Positions 13,301 through 26,280 of a DNA stretch of 64,000 bases are shown piece by piece. The stretch comes from Xestospongia bergquistia (taxonomy: Eukaryota > Porifera > Demospongiae > Haplosclerida > Petrosiidae). The stretch covers positions 4,925,677 to 4,989,676 of the forward strand of contig OZ014419.1 of assembly GCA_963965975.1 (NCBI GenBank), read 5' to 3'. Every line of letters starts with the position of its first letter. Positions within the stretch are counted from its first letter, which is position 1. The translations under genes and the position numbers were made by a program. Under the pieces are notes generated by a model, which was given only the letters and a program-made list of their open reading frames with translations, searched no databases and was not told the origin of the DNA.

Positions 13301-13700
13301 TAGTCCCATAGAGTCCTTTAGACTGAGCTGTTTACATTATTAACATCACTCAATAGTCTAAACCTTTATAACTCTTTAATTTAAAGACTTTAGATTGTTA
13401 ATGCAAACCAACTTACTAAACTGTTAATAACAATTCATTTAGTTAGTCCCATAGAGTCCTTTAGACTAAGCTGTTTACTTTACTAACTTCACTCAATAGT
13501 CTAAACCTTCTAAAGTCTTTAATTTAAAGACTATAGAGTGATAAGGAAACCAACTTACTATACTGTTAATAACAGTTTATTTAGTTAGTCCCATAGAATC
13601 TTTTAGACTGAGCTGTTTACTTTGTTAACTTCAATCAATAGTCTAAACCTTCTAAAGTCTTTAATTTAAAGACTTTAGAGAGTTAAAGCACAGCCAGTTA
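13301..13700 (+). repeat. Diverged relative of the 6-mer HOR
   Basis: Carries the marker CTTTATAACTC (13364) followed by AACAATTCATTTAG, the TAAGCTG monomer, a GATAAGGAAACC-like unit (GTGATAAGGAAACC) and a GAGAGTTAAAGC unit, in the same order as the 6-mer HOR at 16021. The CTTTATAACTC markers at 13364 and 16082 are 2718 bp apart, about 19 monomers. One monomer of the 6-mer order is missing. Confidence 0.6.
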
Positions 13701-13855
13701 CTAAACTGTTAATAACATTTTATTTAGTTAGTCCACTTGAGACCTTTAGTCTCAGCTTTTTACTTTATTAACTTCAATCAATATTCTAAACCTTCTAAAG
13801 TCTTTAATTTAAAGACTTTAGAGTGTTAATGCAAACCAACTTACTAAACTGTTAA

Positions 13856-16085
13856 TAAAAGCTTAATTAGTTAGTCCCATAGAGTCCTTTAGACTGAGCT
13901 GTTTACTTTATTAAATTCACTCAATTGTCTAAACCTTCTAAAGTCTTTAATTTAAAGACTTTAGAGTGTTAATGCAAGCCAACTTACTAAACTGTTAATA
14001 ACAGTTTATTTAGTTAGTCCAATAGAGTCCTTTAGACTGAGCTGTTTACTTTGTTAACTTCAATCAATAGTATAAACCTTCTAAAGTCTTTAATTTAAAG
14101 ACTTTAGAGTGTTAAGGCAAACCAACTTACTAAACATTTAATAACAGTTTATTTAGTTAGTCCCATAGAGTCCATTAGACTGAGCTGTTTACTTTATTAA
14201 CTTCACTCAATAGTCTAAACCTTCTAATGTCTTCAATTTAAAGACTTTAGAGTGTTAATAGAAACCAACTTACTAAACTGTTAATAACAGTTTCTTTAGT
14301 TAGTCCCATAGAGTCCTTTAAACTAAGCTGTTTACTTTATTAACTTCACTTAATAGTCTTAACCTTCAAAAGTCTTTAATTTAAAGACTTTAGAGTGTTA
14401 ATGCAAACCAACTTACTAAACTGTTAATAACAGTTCATTTAGTTAGTCCCATAGAGTCCTTTAGACTGAGCTGTTTACCTTGTTAACTTCAATCAATAGT
14501 CTAAACCTTCTAAAGTATTTAATTTAAAGACTTTATAGTGTTAAAGCAAAGCAGCTTACTAAACTGTTAATAACAGTTTATTTAGTTAGTCCCATAGAGT
14601 CCTTTAGACAGAGCTGTTTACATTATTAACTTCACTCAGTAGTCTAAACCTTCTAAAGTCTTTAATTTAAAGACTTTAGAGTGTTAATGCTAACCAACCT
14701 ACTAAACTGTTAATAACAGTTTATTTAGTTTGTCCCATGGAGTCCTTTAGAATAAGCTGTTTACTTTATTAAGTTCATTCAATAGTCTAAACCTTCTAAA
14801 GACTTTAATTTAAAGACTTTAGATTGTTAATGCAAACCAACTTACTAAACTGTTAATAACAGTTCATTTAGTTAGTCCCATACTGTCCATTAATTAGACT
14901 GAGCTGTTTACTTTGTTAACTTCAATGAATAGTCTAAACCTTCTAAAGTCTTTAATTTAAAGACTTTAGAGTGTTAAGGCAAATCAACTTACTAAACTGT
15001 TAATAACAGTTTATATAGTTAGTCACATAGATTCCTTTAGACTGAGCTTTTTACTTTAATAACTTCAGTCAATAGTCTAAACCTTCTAAAGTCTTTAATT
15101 TAAAGACTTTAGAGTGTTAATAGAAACCAACTTACTAAACTGTTAATAACAGTTTATTTAGTTAGTCCCATAGAGTCCATTAGACTGAGCTGTTTACTTT
15201 ATTAAATACAATCAATAGTCTAAACCTTCTAAAGTCTTTAATTTAAAGACTTTAGAGTGTTAATGCAAACAAACTTACTAAACTGTTAATAACAGTTTAT
15301 TTAGTTAGTCCTATAGAATCCTTTAGACTGAGCTGTTTACTTTATTAACTTCACTCAATAGTCTAAACCTTCTAAAGTCTTTAATTTAAAGACTTAAAGT
15401 GTTAATGCAAACCAACTTACTAAACTGTTAATAACATTTCATTTAGTTAGTCCCATAGAGTCCATTAGACTGTGCTGTTTACTTTGTTGAATTGAATCAA
15501 TAGTCTAAACCTTCTAAAGTCTTTAATTTAAAGACTTTAGAGTGTTAATGCAAACCAACTTACTAAACTGTTAATAACAGTTTATTTAGTTAGTCCTATA
15601 GAGATCTTTAGATGAACTGTTTACTTTATTAACTTCACTCAATAGTCTAAACCTTCTAAAGTCTTTAATTTAAAGACTTTAGAGTGTTAATGCAAACAAA
15701 CTTACTAAACTCTCAATAACAGTTTACTAAGTTAGTCCCATAGAGTCCTTTAGACTGAGCTGTTTACTTTACTAACATCACTCAATAGTCTAAACCTTCT
15801 GAAGTCTTTAATTTAAAGACATAAGAGTGTTAATGCAAACCAACTTACTAAACAGTTAATGAGAGTTTATTTAGTTAGTCCCATAGAGTCCTTTAGACTG
15901 AGCTGTTTACTTTATTAACTTCACTCAATACTCTAAACCTTCTAAAGTCTTTAATTTAAAGACTTAAGAGTGTTAATGCAAACCAACTTACTAAACTGTT
16001 AATAACAGTTTATTTAGTTAGTCCCATAGTGTCCTTTAGACTGAGCTGTTTACTTTATTAACTTCACTCAATAGTCTAAACCTTT
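13856..16085 (+). repeat. Long-range duplicate, left copy
   Basis: Matches 19003-21085. The left edge is marked by GCTTAATTAGTTAG (13861 and 19008, offset 5147). Later the rare 4-bp insertion monomer CATTAATTAGAC (14881 and 19885) is at offset 5004, because the right copy lacks one monomer (the one with TTTGTCCCATGGAG near 14730). GAGAGTTTAT at 15861 and 20866 keeps offset 5005. Left of 13855 the two regions no longer match closely. Confidence 0.8.
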
Positions 16086-16877
16086 ATAACTCTTTAATTT
16101 AAAGACTTTAGATTGTTAATGCAAACCAACTTACTAAACTGTTAATAACAATTCATTTAGTTAGTCCCATAGAGTCCTTTAGACTGAGCTGTTCACTTTG
16201 TGATCTTCAATCAATAGTCTAAACCTTCTAAAGTCTTTAATTTAAAGACTTTATAGTCTTAAAGCAAAGCAACATACTAAACTGTTAATAACATTTTATC
16301 TAGTTAGTCCCATAGAGTCCTTTAGACTAAGCTGTTTACTTTATTAACTTCACTCAATAGTCTAAACCTTCCAAAGTCTTTAATTTAAAGACTATAGAGT
16401 GATAAGGAAACCAACTTACTAAACTGTTAATAACAGTTTATTTAGTTAGTCCCATAGAATCCTTTAGACTGAGCTGTTTACTTTGTTAACTTCAATCGAT
16501 AGTCTAAACCTTCTAAAGTCTTTAATTTAAAGACTTTAGAGAGTTAAAGCAAAGCCACTCACTAAACTGTTAATAACTGTTTATTTAGTTAGTCCCATAG
16601 AGTCCTTTAGACTGAGCTGTTTACTTTATTAACGCCACTCAATAGTCTAAATCCTCTAAAGTCTTTAATTTAAAGACTTTAGATTGTGAATGTAAACCAA
16701 CATGCTAAACTGTTAATAACAGTTCATTTAGTTAGTCCCATAGAGTCCATTAGACTGAGCTGTTTACTTTGTTAACTTCAGTCAATAGTCTAAACCTTCT
16801 AAAGTCTTTAATTAAAAGACTTTATAGTGTTAAAGCAAAGAAACTTACTAAACTGTTAATAACAGTTTATTTAGTTA
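16021..16877 (+). repeat. 6-mer HOR, copy 1
   Basis: 857-bp unit (6 x 143 minus 1) beginning at GTCCCATAGTGTCC. Markers: CTTTATAACTC (16082), GATAAGGAAACC (16401), CAATCGATAG (about 16494), ATTAACGCCAC (about 16629) and GATTGTGAATG (about 16682). Copies 1 and 2 differ at only about eight bases by eye. Confidence 0.88.
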
Positions 16878-17734
16878 GTCCCATAGTGTCCTTTACACTG
16901 AGCTGTTTACTTTATTAACTTCACTCAATAGTCTAAACCTTTATAACTCTTTAATTTAAAGACTTTAGATTGTTAATGCAAACCAACTTACTAAACTGTT
17001 AATAACAATTCATTTAGTTACTCCCATAGAGTCCTTTAGACTGAGCTGTTCACTTTGTTATCTTCAATCAATAGTCTAAACCTTCTAAAGTCTTTAATTT
17101 AAAGACTTTATAGTGTTAAAGCAAAGCAACATACTAAACTGTTAATAACAGTTTATCTAGTTAGTCCCATAGAGTCCTTTAGACTAAGCTGTTTACTTTA
17201 TTAACTTCACTCAATAGTCTAAACCTTCCAAAGTCTTTAATTTAAAGACTATAGAGTGATAAGGAAACCAACTTACTAAACTGTTAATAACAGTTTATTT
17301 AGTTAGTCCCATAGAATCCTTTAGACTGAGCTGTTTACTTTGTTAACTTCAATCGATAGTCTAAACCTTCTAAAGTCTTTAATTTAAAGACTTTAGAGAG
17401 TTAAAGCAAAGCCACTCACTAAACTGTTAATAACTGTTTATTTAGTTAGTCCCATAGAGTCCTTTAGACTGAGCTGTTTACTTTATTAACGCCACTCAAT
17501 AGTCTAAACCCTCTAAAGTCTTTAATTTAAAGACTTTAGATTGTGAATGTAAACCAACATGCTAAACTGTTAATAACAGTTCATTTAGTTAGTCCCATAG
17601 AGTCCATTAGACTGAGCTGTTTACTTTGTTAACTTCAGTCAATAGTCTAAACCTTCTAAAGTCTTTAATTAAAAGACTTTATAGTGTTAAAGCAAAGAAA
17701 CTTACTAAACTGTTAATAACAGTTTATTTAGTTA
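16878..17734 (+). repeat. 6-mer HOR, copy 2
   Basis: Second 857-bp unit starting at GTCCCATAGTGTCC. GATAAGGAAACC is at 17258, exactly 857 bp after that of copy 1. It carries ATTAACGCCAC and GATTGTGAATG as copy 1 does. Confidence 0.88.
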
Positions 17735-18447
17735 GTCCCATAGTGTCCTTTACACTGAGCTGTTTACTTTATTAACTTCACTCAATAGTCTAAACCTTTA
17801 TAACTCTTTAATTTAAAGACTTTAGAGTGTTAATGCAAACCAACTTACTAAACTGTTAATAACAATTCATTTAGTTAGTCCCATAGAGTCCTTTAGACTG
17901 AGCTGTTCACTTTGTTATCTTCACTCAATAGTCTAAACCTTCCAAAGTCTTTAATTTAAAGACTATAGAGTGATAAGGAAACCAACTTACTAAACTGTTA
18001 ATAACAGTTTATTTAGTTAGTCCCATAGAATCCTTTAGACTGAGCTGTTTACTTTGTTAACTTCAATCGATAGTCTAAACCTTCTAAAGTCTTTAATTTA
18101 AAGACTTTAGAGAGTTAAAGCAAAGCCACTTACTAAACTGTTAATAACTGTTTATTTAGTTAGTCCCATAGAGTCCTTTAGACTGAGCTGTTTACTTTAT
18201 TAACTTCACTCAATAGTCTAAATCCTCTAAAGTCTTTAATTTAAAGACTTTAGATTGTGAATGTAAACCAACATGCTAAACTGTTAATAACAGTTCATTT
18301 AGTTAGTCCCATAGAGTCCATTAGACTGAGCTGTTTACTTTGATAACTTCAGTCAATAGTCTAAACTTTCTAAAGTCTTTAATTAAAAGACTTTATAGTG
18401 TTAAAGCAAAGCAACTTACTAAACTGTTAATAACAGTTTATTTAGTT
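17735..18447 (+). repeat. 6-mer HOR, copy 3, one monomer deleted
   Basis: GATAAGGAA is at 17972, only 714 bp after copy 2's marker: one monomer is missing. The fusion point is visible at about 17921-17924, where TTTGTTATCTTCA of one monomer runs directly into CTCAATAGTC of the next but one. This is the product expected from an in-register unequal exchange or a deletion between neighbouring monomers. Confidence 0.88.
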
Positions 18448-18727
18448 AGTCCCATAGAGTCCTTTAGACTGAGCTGTTTACTTTATTAACTTCAATCAAT
18501 AGTCTAAACCTTCTAAAGTCTTTAATTTAAAGACTTTAGAGTGTTAATGTAAACCAACATGCTAAACTGTTAAGAACAGTTCATTTAGTTAGTCCCATAG
18601 AGTCCTTTAAACTGAGCTGTTTACTTTATTAACTTCACTCAATAGTCTAAACCTTCTAAAGTCTTTTATTTAAAGACTTTAGATTGTTAATGCAAACGAA
18701 CTTACTAAACTGTTAATAACAGTTCAT

Positions 18728-18870
18728 TTAGTTAGTCCCATAGAGTCCATTAGACTGAGCTGTTTACTTTGTTAACTTCAATCAATAGTCTAAACCTTCT
18801 AAAGTCTTTAATTTAAAGACTTCAGAGTGTTAAAGCAAAGCAACTTACTAAACTGTTAATAACAGTTTAT
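18728..18870 (+). repeat. Reference type-B monomer
   Basis: Typical member of a second monomer class. Relative to type A it has CATTAG at 21-26, TTTGTTAAC at 41-49 (creating GTTAAC), CAATCAATAG at 52-61 and AAAGCAAAGC at 105-114, and the preceding unit ends CAGTTCATTTAG rather than CAGTTTATTTAG. The same set of changes occurs together at about 2160, 13020, 16740 and 44770 among many others, so these are linked variants of a monomer lineage rather than independent noise. Confidence 0.8.
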
Positions 18871-19002
18871 ATAGTTAGTCCAATAGAGACCTTTAGACTG
18901 AGATGTTTACTTTATTAACTTTAGTCAATAGTCTAAACCTTCTAAAGTCTTTAATTTATAGACTATAGAGTGTTAAGGCAAACAAACTTAGTAAACTGTT
19001 AA

Positions 19003-21085
19003 TAACAGCTTAATTAGTTAGTCCCATAGAGTCCTTTAGACTGAGCTGTTTACTTTATTAAATTCACTCAATTGTCTAAACCTTCTAAAGTCTTTAATTT
19101 AAAGACTTTAAAGTGTTAATGCCAGCCAACTTACTAAACTGTTAATAACAGTTTATTTAGTTAGTCCAATAGAGTCCTTTAGACTGAACTGTTTACTCTA
19201 TTAACTTCAATCAATAGTTAAAACCTTTTAAAATCTTTAATTTAAAGACTTTAGAGTGTTAAGGCAAACCAACTTACTCAAAATTTAATAACAGTTGATT
19301 TAGTTAGTCCCGTAGAGTCCATTAGACTGAGCTGTTTACTTTATTAACTTCACTCAATAGTCTAAACCTTCTAAAGTCTTCAATTTAAAGACTTTAGAGT
19401 GTTAATAGAAACCAACTTACTAAACTGTTAATAACAGTTTATTTAGTTAGTCCCATAGAGTCCTTTAAACTAAGCTGTTTACTTTATTAACTTCACTTAA
19501 TAGTCTTAACCTTCAAAAGTCTTTAATTTAAAGACTTTAGAGTGTTAATGCAAACAAACTTACTAAACTGTTAATAACAGTTCATTTAGTTAGTCCCATA
19601 GACTCCTTTAGACTGAGCTGTTTACCTTGTTAACATCAATCAATAGTCTAAACCTTCTAAAGTATTTAATTTAAAGACTTTATAGTGTTAAAGCAAAGCA
19701 GCTTACTAAACTGTTAATAACAGTTTATTTAGTTAGTCCCATAGAGGCCTTTAGATAGAGCTGTTTACTTTATTAACTTCACTCAGTAGTCTAAACCTTC
19801 TAAAGTCTTTAATTTAAAGACTTTAGAGTGTTAATGCAAACCAACTTACTAAACTGTTAATAACAGTTCATTTAGTTAGTCCCATACTGTGCATTAATTA
19901 GACTTAGCTGTTTACTTTATTAACTTCAATGAATAGTCTAAACCTTCTAAAGTCTTTAATTTAAAGACTTTAGAGTGTTAAGGCAAATCAACTTACTAAA
20001 CTGTTAATAACATTTTATATAGTTAGTCACATAGATTCCTTTAGACTGAGCTTTTTACTTTAATAACTTCAGTCAATAGTCTAAACCTTCTAAACTCTTT
20101 AATTTAAAGACTTTAGAGTGTTAATAGAAACCAACTTACTAAACTGTTAATAAAAGTTTATTTAGTTAGTCCCCTAGAGTCCTTTAGACTGAGCTGTTTA
20201 CCTTATTAAATACAATCAATAGTCTAAACCTTCTAAAGTCTTTAATTTAAAGACTTTAGAGTGTTAATGCAAGCCAACTTACTAAACGGTTAATAAGATT
20301 TTCTTTAGTTAGTCCTATAGACTCCTTTAGACTGAGCTGTTTACTTTATTAACTTCACTCAATAGTCTAAACCTTCTAAAGTCTTTAATTTAAAGACTTA
20401 AAGTGTTAATGCAAACCAACTTACTAAACTGTTAATAACAGTTCATTTAGTTAGTCCCATAGAGTCCATTAGACTGAGCTGTTTACTTTGTTAAATTCAA
20501 TCAATAGTCTAAACCTTCTAAAGTCTTTAATTTAAAGACTTTAGAGTGTTAATGCAAACCAACTTACTAAACTGTTAATAACAGTTTATTTAGTTAGTCC
20601 GATAGAGATCTTTAGACTGAGCTGTTTACTTTATTAACTTCACTCAATAGTCTAAACCTTCTAAAGTCTTTAATTTAAAGACTTTAGAGTGTTAATGCAA
20701 ACAAACTTACTAAACTCTCAATAACAGTTTACTTAGTTAGTCCCATAGAGTCCTTTAGACTGAGCTGTTTACTTTACTAACATCACTCAATAGTCTAAAC
20801 CTTCTGAAGTCTTTAATTTAAAGACATAAGAGTGTTAATGCAAACCAACTTACTAAACAGTTAATGAGAGTTTATTTAGTTAATCCCATAGAGTCCTTTA
20901 GACTGAGCTGTTTACTTTATTAACTTCACTCAATAGTCTAAACCTTCTAAAGTCTTTAATTTAAAGACTTAAGAGTGTTAATGCAAACCAACTTACTAAA
21001 CTCTTAATAACAGTTTATTTAGTTAGTCCCATAGAGTCCTTTAGACTGAGCTGTTTACTTTATTAACTTCACTCAATAGTCTAAC
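19003..21085 (+). repeat. Long-range duplicate, right copy
   Basis: Right partner of 13856-16085, one monomer shorter. It ends near 21030-21085 where the left copy enters the CTTTATAACTC monomer of the 6-mer HOR. With the 6-mer block between them, the two copies give a block of 35-36 monomers, comparable in scale with the 37/38-mer HOR further right. Confidence 0.8.
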
Positions 21086-21099
21086 CTTCTAAAGTCTTT

Positions 21100-21890
21100 A
21101 ATTTAAAGACTTTAGATTGTTAATGCAAACCCACTCTCTAAACTGTTAATAACAGTTCATTTAGTTAATCCCATAGAGTCCATTTGACTGAGTGTTTACT
21201 CTGTTAACTTCAATGAATAATATAAACCTTCTAAAGTCTTTATTTTAAAGACTTTATAGTGTTAAAGCAAAGCAACTTACTAAACTGTTAGTAACAGTTT
21301 ATCTAGTTAGTCCCATAGAGTCCTTTAGACTGAGCTGTTTACTTTATTAACTTCACTCAATAGTCTAAACCTTCTAAAGTCTTTAATTTAAAGACTATAG
21401 AGTGTTAAGGCAATCCAACTTACTAAACTGTTAATAACATTTTATTTAGTTATTCCCATAGAGTCCTTTAAACTAAGCTGTTTACTTTATTAACTTCACT
21501 CAATAGTCTTAACCTTCTAAAGTCTTTAATTTAAAGACTTTTAAGTGTTAATGCAAACCAACTTACTAAACTATTAATAACACTTCATTTAGTTAGTCCC
21601 ATAGAGTCCTTTAGACTGAGGTGTTTACTTTGTTACCTTTAATCAATAGTCTAAACCTTCTAAAGTCTTTAATTTAAAGACTTTAGAGTGTTAAAGCAAA
21701 GCAACTTACTAAACTGTTAATAACAGTTTATTTAGTTAGTCCCATACAGTCCTCTAGACTGCGCTGTTTACTTTATTAACTACATTCAATAGTCTAAACC
21801 TTCTAAAGTCTTTAATTTAAACACTTTAGAGTATCAATGCAAACCAACTTACTAAACTGTTAATAACATTTTACTTAGTTAGTCCCATAG
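21100..21890 (+). repeat. 12-mer duplicate, left copy
   Basis: Matches 22812-23602 at offset 1712. Shared rare features in order: CATTTGACTG (21181 and 22893), CAATGAATAATATAAACC, ACTGTTAGTAACAG, GACTTTTAAGTG, GAGGTGTTTAC, CCTCTAGACTGCGC and GAGTATCAATGC. Similarity stops near 21890. Confidence 0.78.
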
Positions 21891-24800
21891 AGTCCTTTAG
21901 ACTTAGCTGTTTACTTTATTAACTTCACTCAACAGTATAAACTTTCTAAAGTCTTTAATTTAAAGACTTTAAAGATTTAATGCAAACCAACTTACTAAAC
22001 TGTTAATAAAAGTTCATTTAGTTAGTCCCATAGACTCCATTAGACTGAGCTGTTTACTTTGTTAACTTCAATCAATGGTCTAAACCTTTTAAAGTCTTTA
22101 ATTTAAAGACTTTAGAGTGTTAATGCAAACCAACTTACTAAACTGTTAATAACAGTTCATTTAGTTAGTCTCATAGAGTCCTTTAGAATGAGCTGTTTAT
22201 TTGTTAACTTCAATCAATAGTCTAAACCTTCTAAAGTCTTTAATTTATGGACTTAAGAGTGTTAAAGCAAAGCAACTTACTAAACTGTTAATAACAGTTC
22301 ATTTAGTTAGTCCCATAGCATCCTTTAGACTGAGCTGTTTCCATTAATAACTTCACTCAATAGTCTAAACATTCTAGTCTTTAATTTAAAGACTTTAGAG
22401 TGTTAACGCAAACCAACTTACTAAACTGTTAATAACAGTTTATTTAGTTAGTCCCATAGAGTCATTTAGACTGAGCTGTTTACTTTCTTAACTTCACTCA
22501 ATAGTCTAAACCTTCTAAAGTCTTTAATTTAAAGGCTTTAGATTGTTAATGCAAACAAACATGCTAAACTGTTAATAACAGTTCATTTAGTTATTCCCAT
22601 AGAGTACATTAGACTGAGCTGTTTACCTTGTTAACTTCAATCTATAGCCTAAACCTTCTAAAGTCTTTAATTTAAAGACTTTAGAGTGTTAAAGAAAAGC
22701 AACGTAGTAAACAGTTGATAACAGTTTATTTAGTTAGTCCCATAGAGTCCTTTAGACTGAGCTGTTTACTTTATTAACTTCGCTCAATAGTCTAAACCTT
22801 CTAAAGTCTTTAATTTAAAGACTTTAGATTGTTAATGCAAACCCACTATCTAAACTGTTAATAACAGTTCATTTAGTTAATCCAATAGAGTCCATTTGAC
22901 TGAGCTGTTTACTCTGTTAACTTCAATGAATAATATAAACCTTCTAAAGTCTTTATTTTAAAGACTTTATAGTGTTAAAGCAAAGCAACTTACTAAACTG
23001 TTAGTAACAGTTTATCTAGTTAGTCCCATAGAGTCCTTTAGACTGAGCTGTTTACTTTATTAACTTCACTCAATAGTCTAAACCTTCTAAAGTCCTTAAT
23101 TTAAAGACTATAGAGTGTTAAGGCAATCCAACTTACTAAACTGTTAATAACATTTTATTTAGTTATTCCCATAGAGTCCTTTAAACTAAGCTGTTTACTT
23201 TATTAACTTCAGTCAATAGCCTTAACCTTCTAAAGTCTTTAATTTAAAGACTTTTAAGTGTTAATGCAAACCAACTTACTAAACTATTAATAACACTTCA
23301 TTTAGTTAGTCCCATAGAGTCCTTTAGACTGAGGTGTTTACTTTGTTACCTTCAATCAATAGTCTAAACCTTCTAAAGTCTTTAATTTAAAGACTTTAGA
23401 GTGTTAAAGCAAAGCAACTTACTAAACTGTTAATAACAGTTTATTTAGTTAGTCCCTTAGAGTCCTCTAGACTGCGCTGTTTACTTTATTAACTACATTC
23501 AATAGTCTAAACCTTCTAAAGTCTTTAATTTAAACACTTTAGAGTATCAATGCAAACCAACTTACTAAACTGTTAATAACATTTTACTTAGTTAGTCCCG
23601 TAGAGTCCTTTAGACTGAGCTATTTACTTTATTAACTTCACTCAATCGTCTAAACCTTCTAAAGTCTTTAATTTAAAGACTTTAGAGTGTTAATGCAAAC
23701 CAACTTAATAAACTGTTAATAACAGTTTATTTAGTTAGTCTCATAGAGTCCTTTAGACTGAGCTGTTTACTATATTATCTTCAATCAATAGTTTAAACCT
23801 TCTAAAATCTTCAATTTAAAGACTTTAGAGTGTTAAGGCAAACCTAACTTAATAAACTGTTAATAACAGTTTATTTAGATAGTCCCATAGAGTTCATTAG
23901 ACTGAGCTGTTTACTTTATTAACTTCACTCAATAGTCTAAACCTTCAAAAGTCTTTAATTTATAGACTATAGAGTGTGAATGCAAACCAACTTACTAAAC
24001 TGTTAATAAAATTTTATTTAGTTAGTCCCATAGGGTCCTTTATACTAAGCTGTTTACTTTATGAACTTCACTCAATAGTCTTAACCTTCTAAAGTCTTTA
24101 TTTTGAAGACTTTAGAGTGTTAATGCAAAAAAACTTACTAAACTGTTAATAACACTTCATTTAGTTAGTCCCATAGAGTACTTAAGACTGAGCTGTTTAC
24201 TTTGTTAACTTCAATCAATAGTCTAAACCTTCTAAAGTCTTTAATTTAAAGACTTTTGAGTGTTAAAGCAAAGCAACTTACTAAACTGTTAATAACAGTT
24301 TATTTAGTTAGTCCCGTAGAGTCCTTTAAACTGCGCTGTTTACTTTATTAACTACAATCAATAGTCTAAACCTTCTAAAGTCTTTAATTTAAAAACTTTA
24401 GAGTGTTAATGCAAACCAATATACTAAACTGTTAATAACAGTTTATTTAGTTAGTCCCATAGAGTCCTTTATTCTGAGCTGTTTACTTAGTTAACTTCAC
24501 TCAATAGTCTAAACCTTCTAAAGTCTTTAATTTAAAGACTTTAGAGTGTTAATGCAAACCAACTTAATAAACTGTTAATAACAGTTTATTTAGTTTGTCC
24601 CATAGAGTCCTTTAGATTGAGCTGTTTACTATGTTAACTTCAATCAATAGTTTAAACCTTCTAAAGTCTTTAATTTAAAGACTTTAGATTGTTAATGCAA
24701 ACCCACTAAATAAACTGTTAATAACAGTTCGTTTAGTTAATCCCATAGAGTCCATTTGACTGAGCTGTTTTCTCTGTTAACTTCAATCAATAATCTAAAC

Positions 24801-25490
24801 CTTCTAAAGTCTTTATTTTAAAGACTTTATAGTGTTAAAGCAAAGCAACTTACTAAACTGTTAGTAAGAGTTTATCTAGTTAGTCCCATAGAGTCCTTTA
24901 GACTGTACTGTTTACTTTATTGACTTCACTCAATAGTCTAAACATTCTAAAGTCTTTAATTTAAAGACTATAGACTGTTAAGGCAAAAAAACTTACTAAA
25001 CTGTTAACAACAGTTTATTTAGTTAGTCCCATAGAGTCCTTTAAACTAAGCTGTTTACTTTATTAACTTCACTCAATAGTCTTAACCTTCTAAAGTCTTT
25101 AATTTCAAGACTTTTGAGTGTTAATGCAAACCAACTTACTAAACTATTAATAACACTTCATTTAGTTAGTCCCATAGAGTCCTTTAGAATGAGCTGTTTA
25201 CTTTGTTACCTTCAATCAATAGTCTAAACCTTCTAAAGTCTTTAATTTAAAGACTTTAGAGTGTTAAAGCAAAGCAACTTACTAAACTGTTAATAACAGT
25301 TTATTTAGTTAGTCCCATATATTCCTCTAGACTGAGCTGTTTACTTTATTAACTTCAATCAGTAGTGTAAACCTTCTAAAGTCTTTAATTTAAAGACTTT
25401 AGATTGTTAATGCAAACAAACATACTAAACTGTTAATAACATTTTATTTAGTTAGTCCCATAGAGTCCTTTAAATAAGCTGTTTACTTTG
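21890..25490 (+). repeat. 37-mer HOR, copy I
   Basis: Matches 27175-30778 at offset 5285-5288 (37 x 143 = 5291). Markers: GACTTTAAAGATTTAATG (about 21966), TCCCATAGCATCC (22311), CATTTGACTG (22893 and 24753, a 13-monomer internal duplication) and CCTTTAAATAAGC (about 25468). Similarity ends near 25490. Confidence 0.8.
22812..23602 (+). repeat. 12-mer duplicate, right copy
   Basis: Partner of 21100-21890, with the same ordered rare variants. It also lies inside the first copy of the 37-mer HOR, so the 12-mer event is nested in the larger repeat. Confidence 0.78.
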
Positions 25491-26280
25491 TTAAATTCAA
25501 TCAATAGTCTAAACCTTCTGAAGTCTTTAATTTAAGGACTTTAGAGTGTTAATGCAAACCAACCTACTAAACGGTTAATAACAGTTTATTTAGTTAGTCC
25601 CATAGAGTCCTTTAAACTAAGCTGTTTACTTTATTAACTTCGCTTAATATCTTAACCTTCTAAAGTCTTTAATTTAAAGACTTTAGAGTGAAATGTAAAC
25701 CAACTTACTAAACTGTTAATAACAGTTCATTTAGTTAGTCCCATAGAGTCCTTTAGACTGAGATGTTTACTTTGTTAACTTCAATCAATAGTCTAAACCT
25801 TCTAAAGTCTTTAATTTAAAGACTTTAGAGTGTTAAAGCAAAGAAACATATTAAACTGTTAATAACAGTTTATTTAGTTAGTCCCATAGAGTCCATTAGA
25901 CTGAGCTGTTTACTTGTTAACTTCAGTCAATAGTCTAAACCTTCTAAAGTCCTGAATTTAAAGACTTTAGAGTGTTAAGGCAAACCAACTTCCTGAACTG
26001 TTAATAACAGTTTATATAGCTAGTCACATAGAGTCCTTTAGACTGAACTGTTTACTTTATTAACTTCACTCAATAGTCTAAACCTTCTAAACCCTTTAAT
26101 TTAAAGACTTTAGAATGTTAATGCAAACCAACTTACTAAACTGTTAATAACAGTTTATTTAGTTAGTCCCATAGAGTCCCTTCGACTGAGATGTTTACTT
26201 TATTACCTTCACTCAATAGTCTAAACCTTCTAAAGTCTTTAATTGAAAGACTTTAGAGTGTTAATGCAAACCAACTTACT

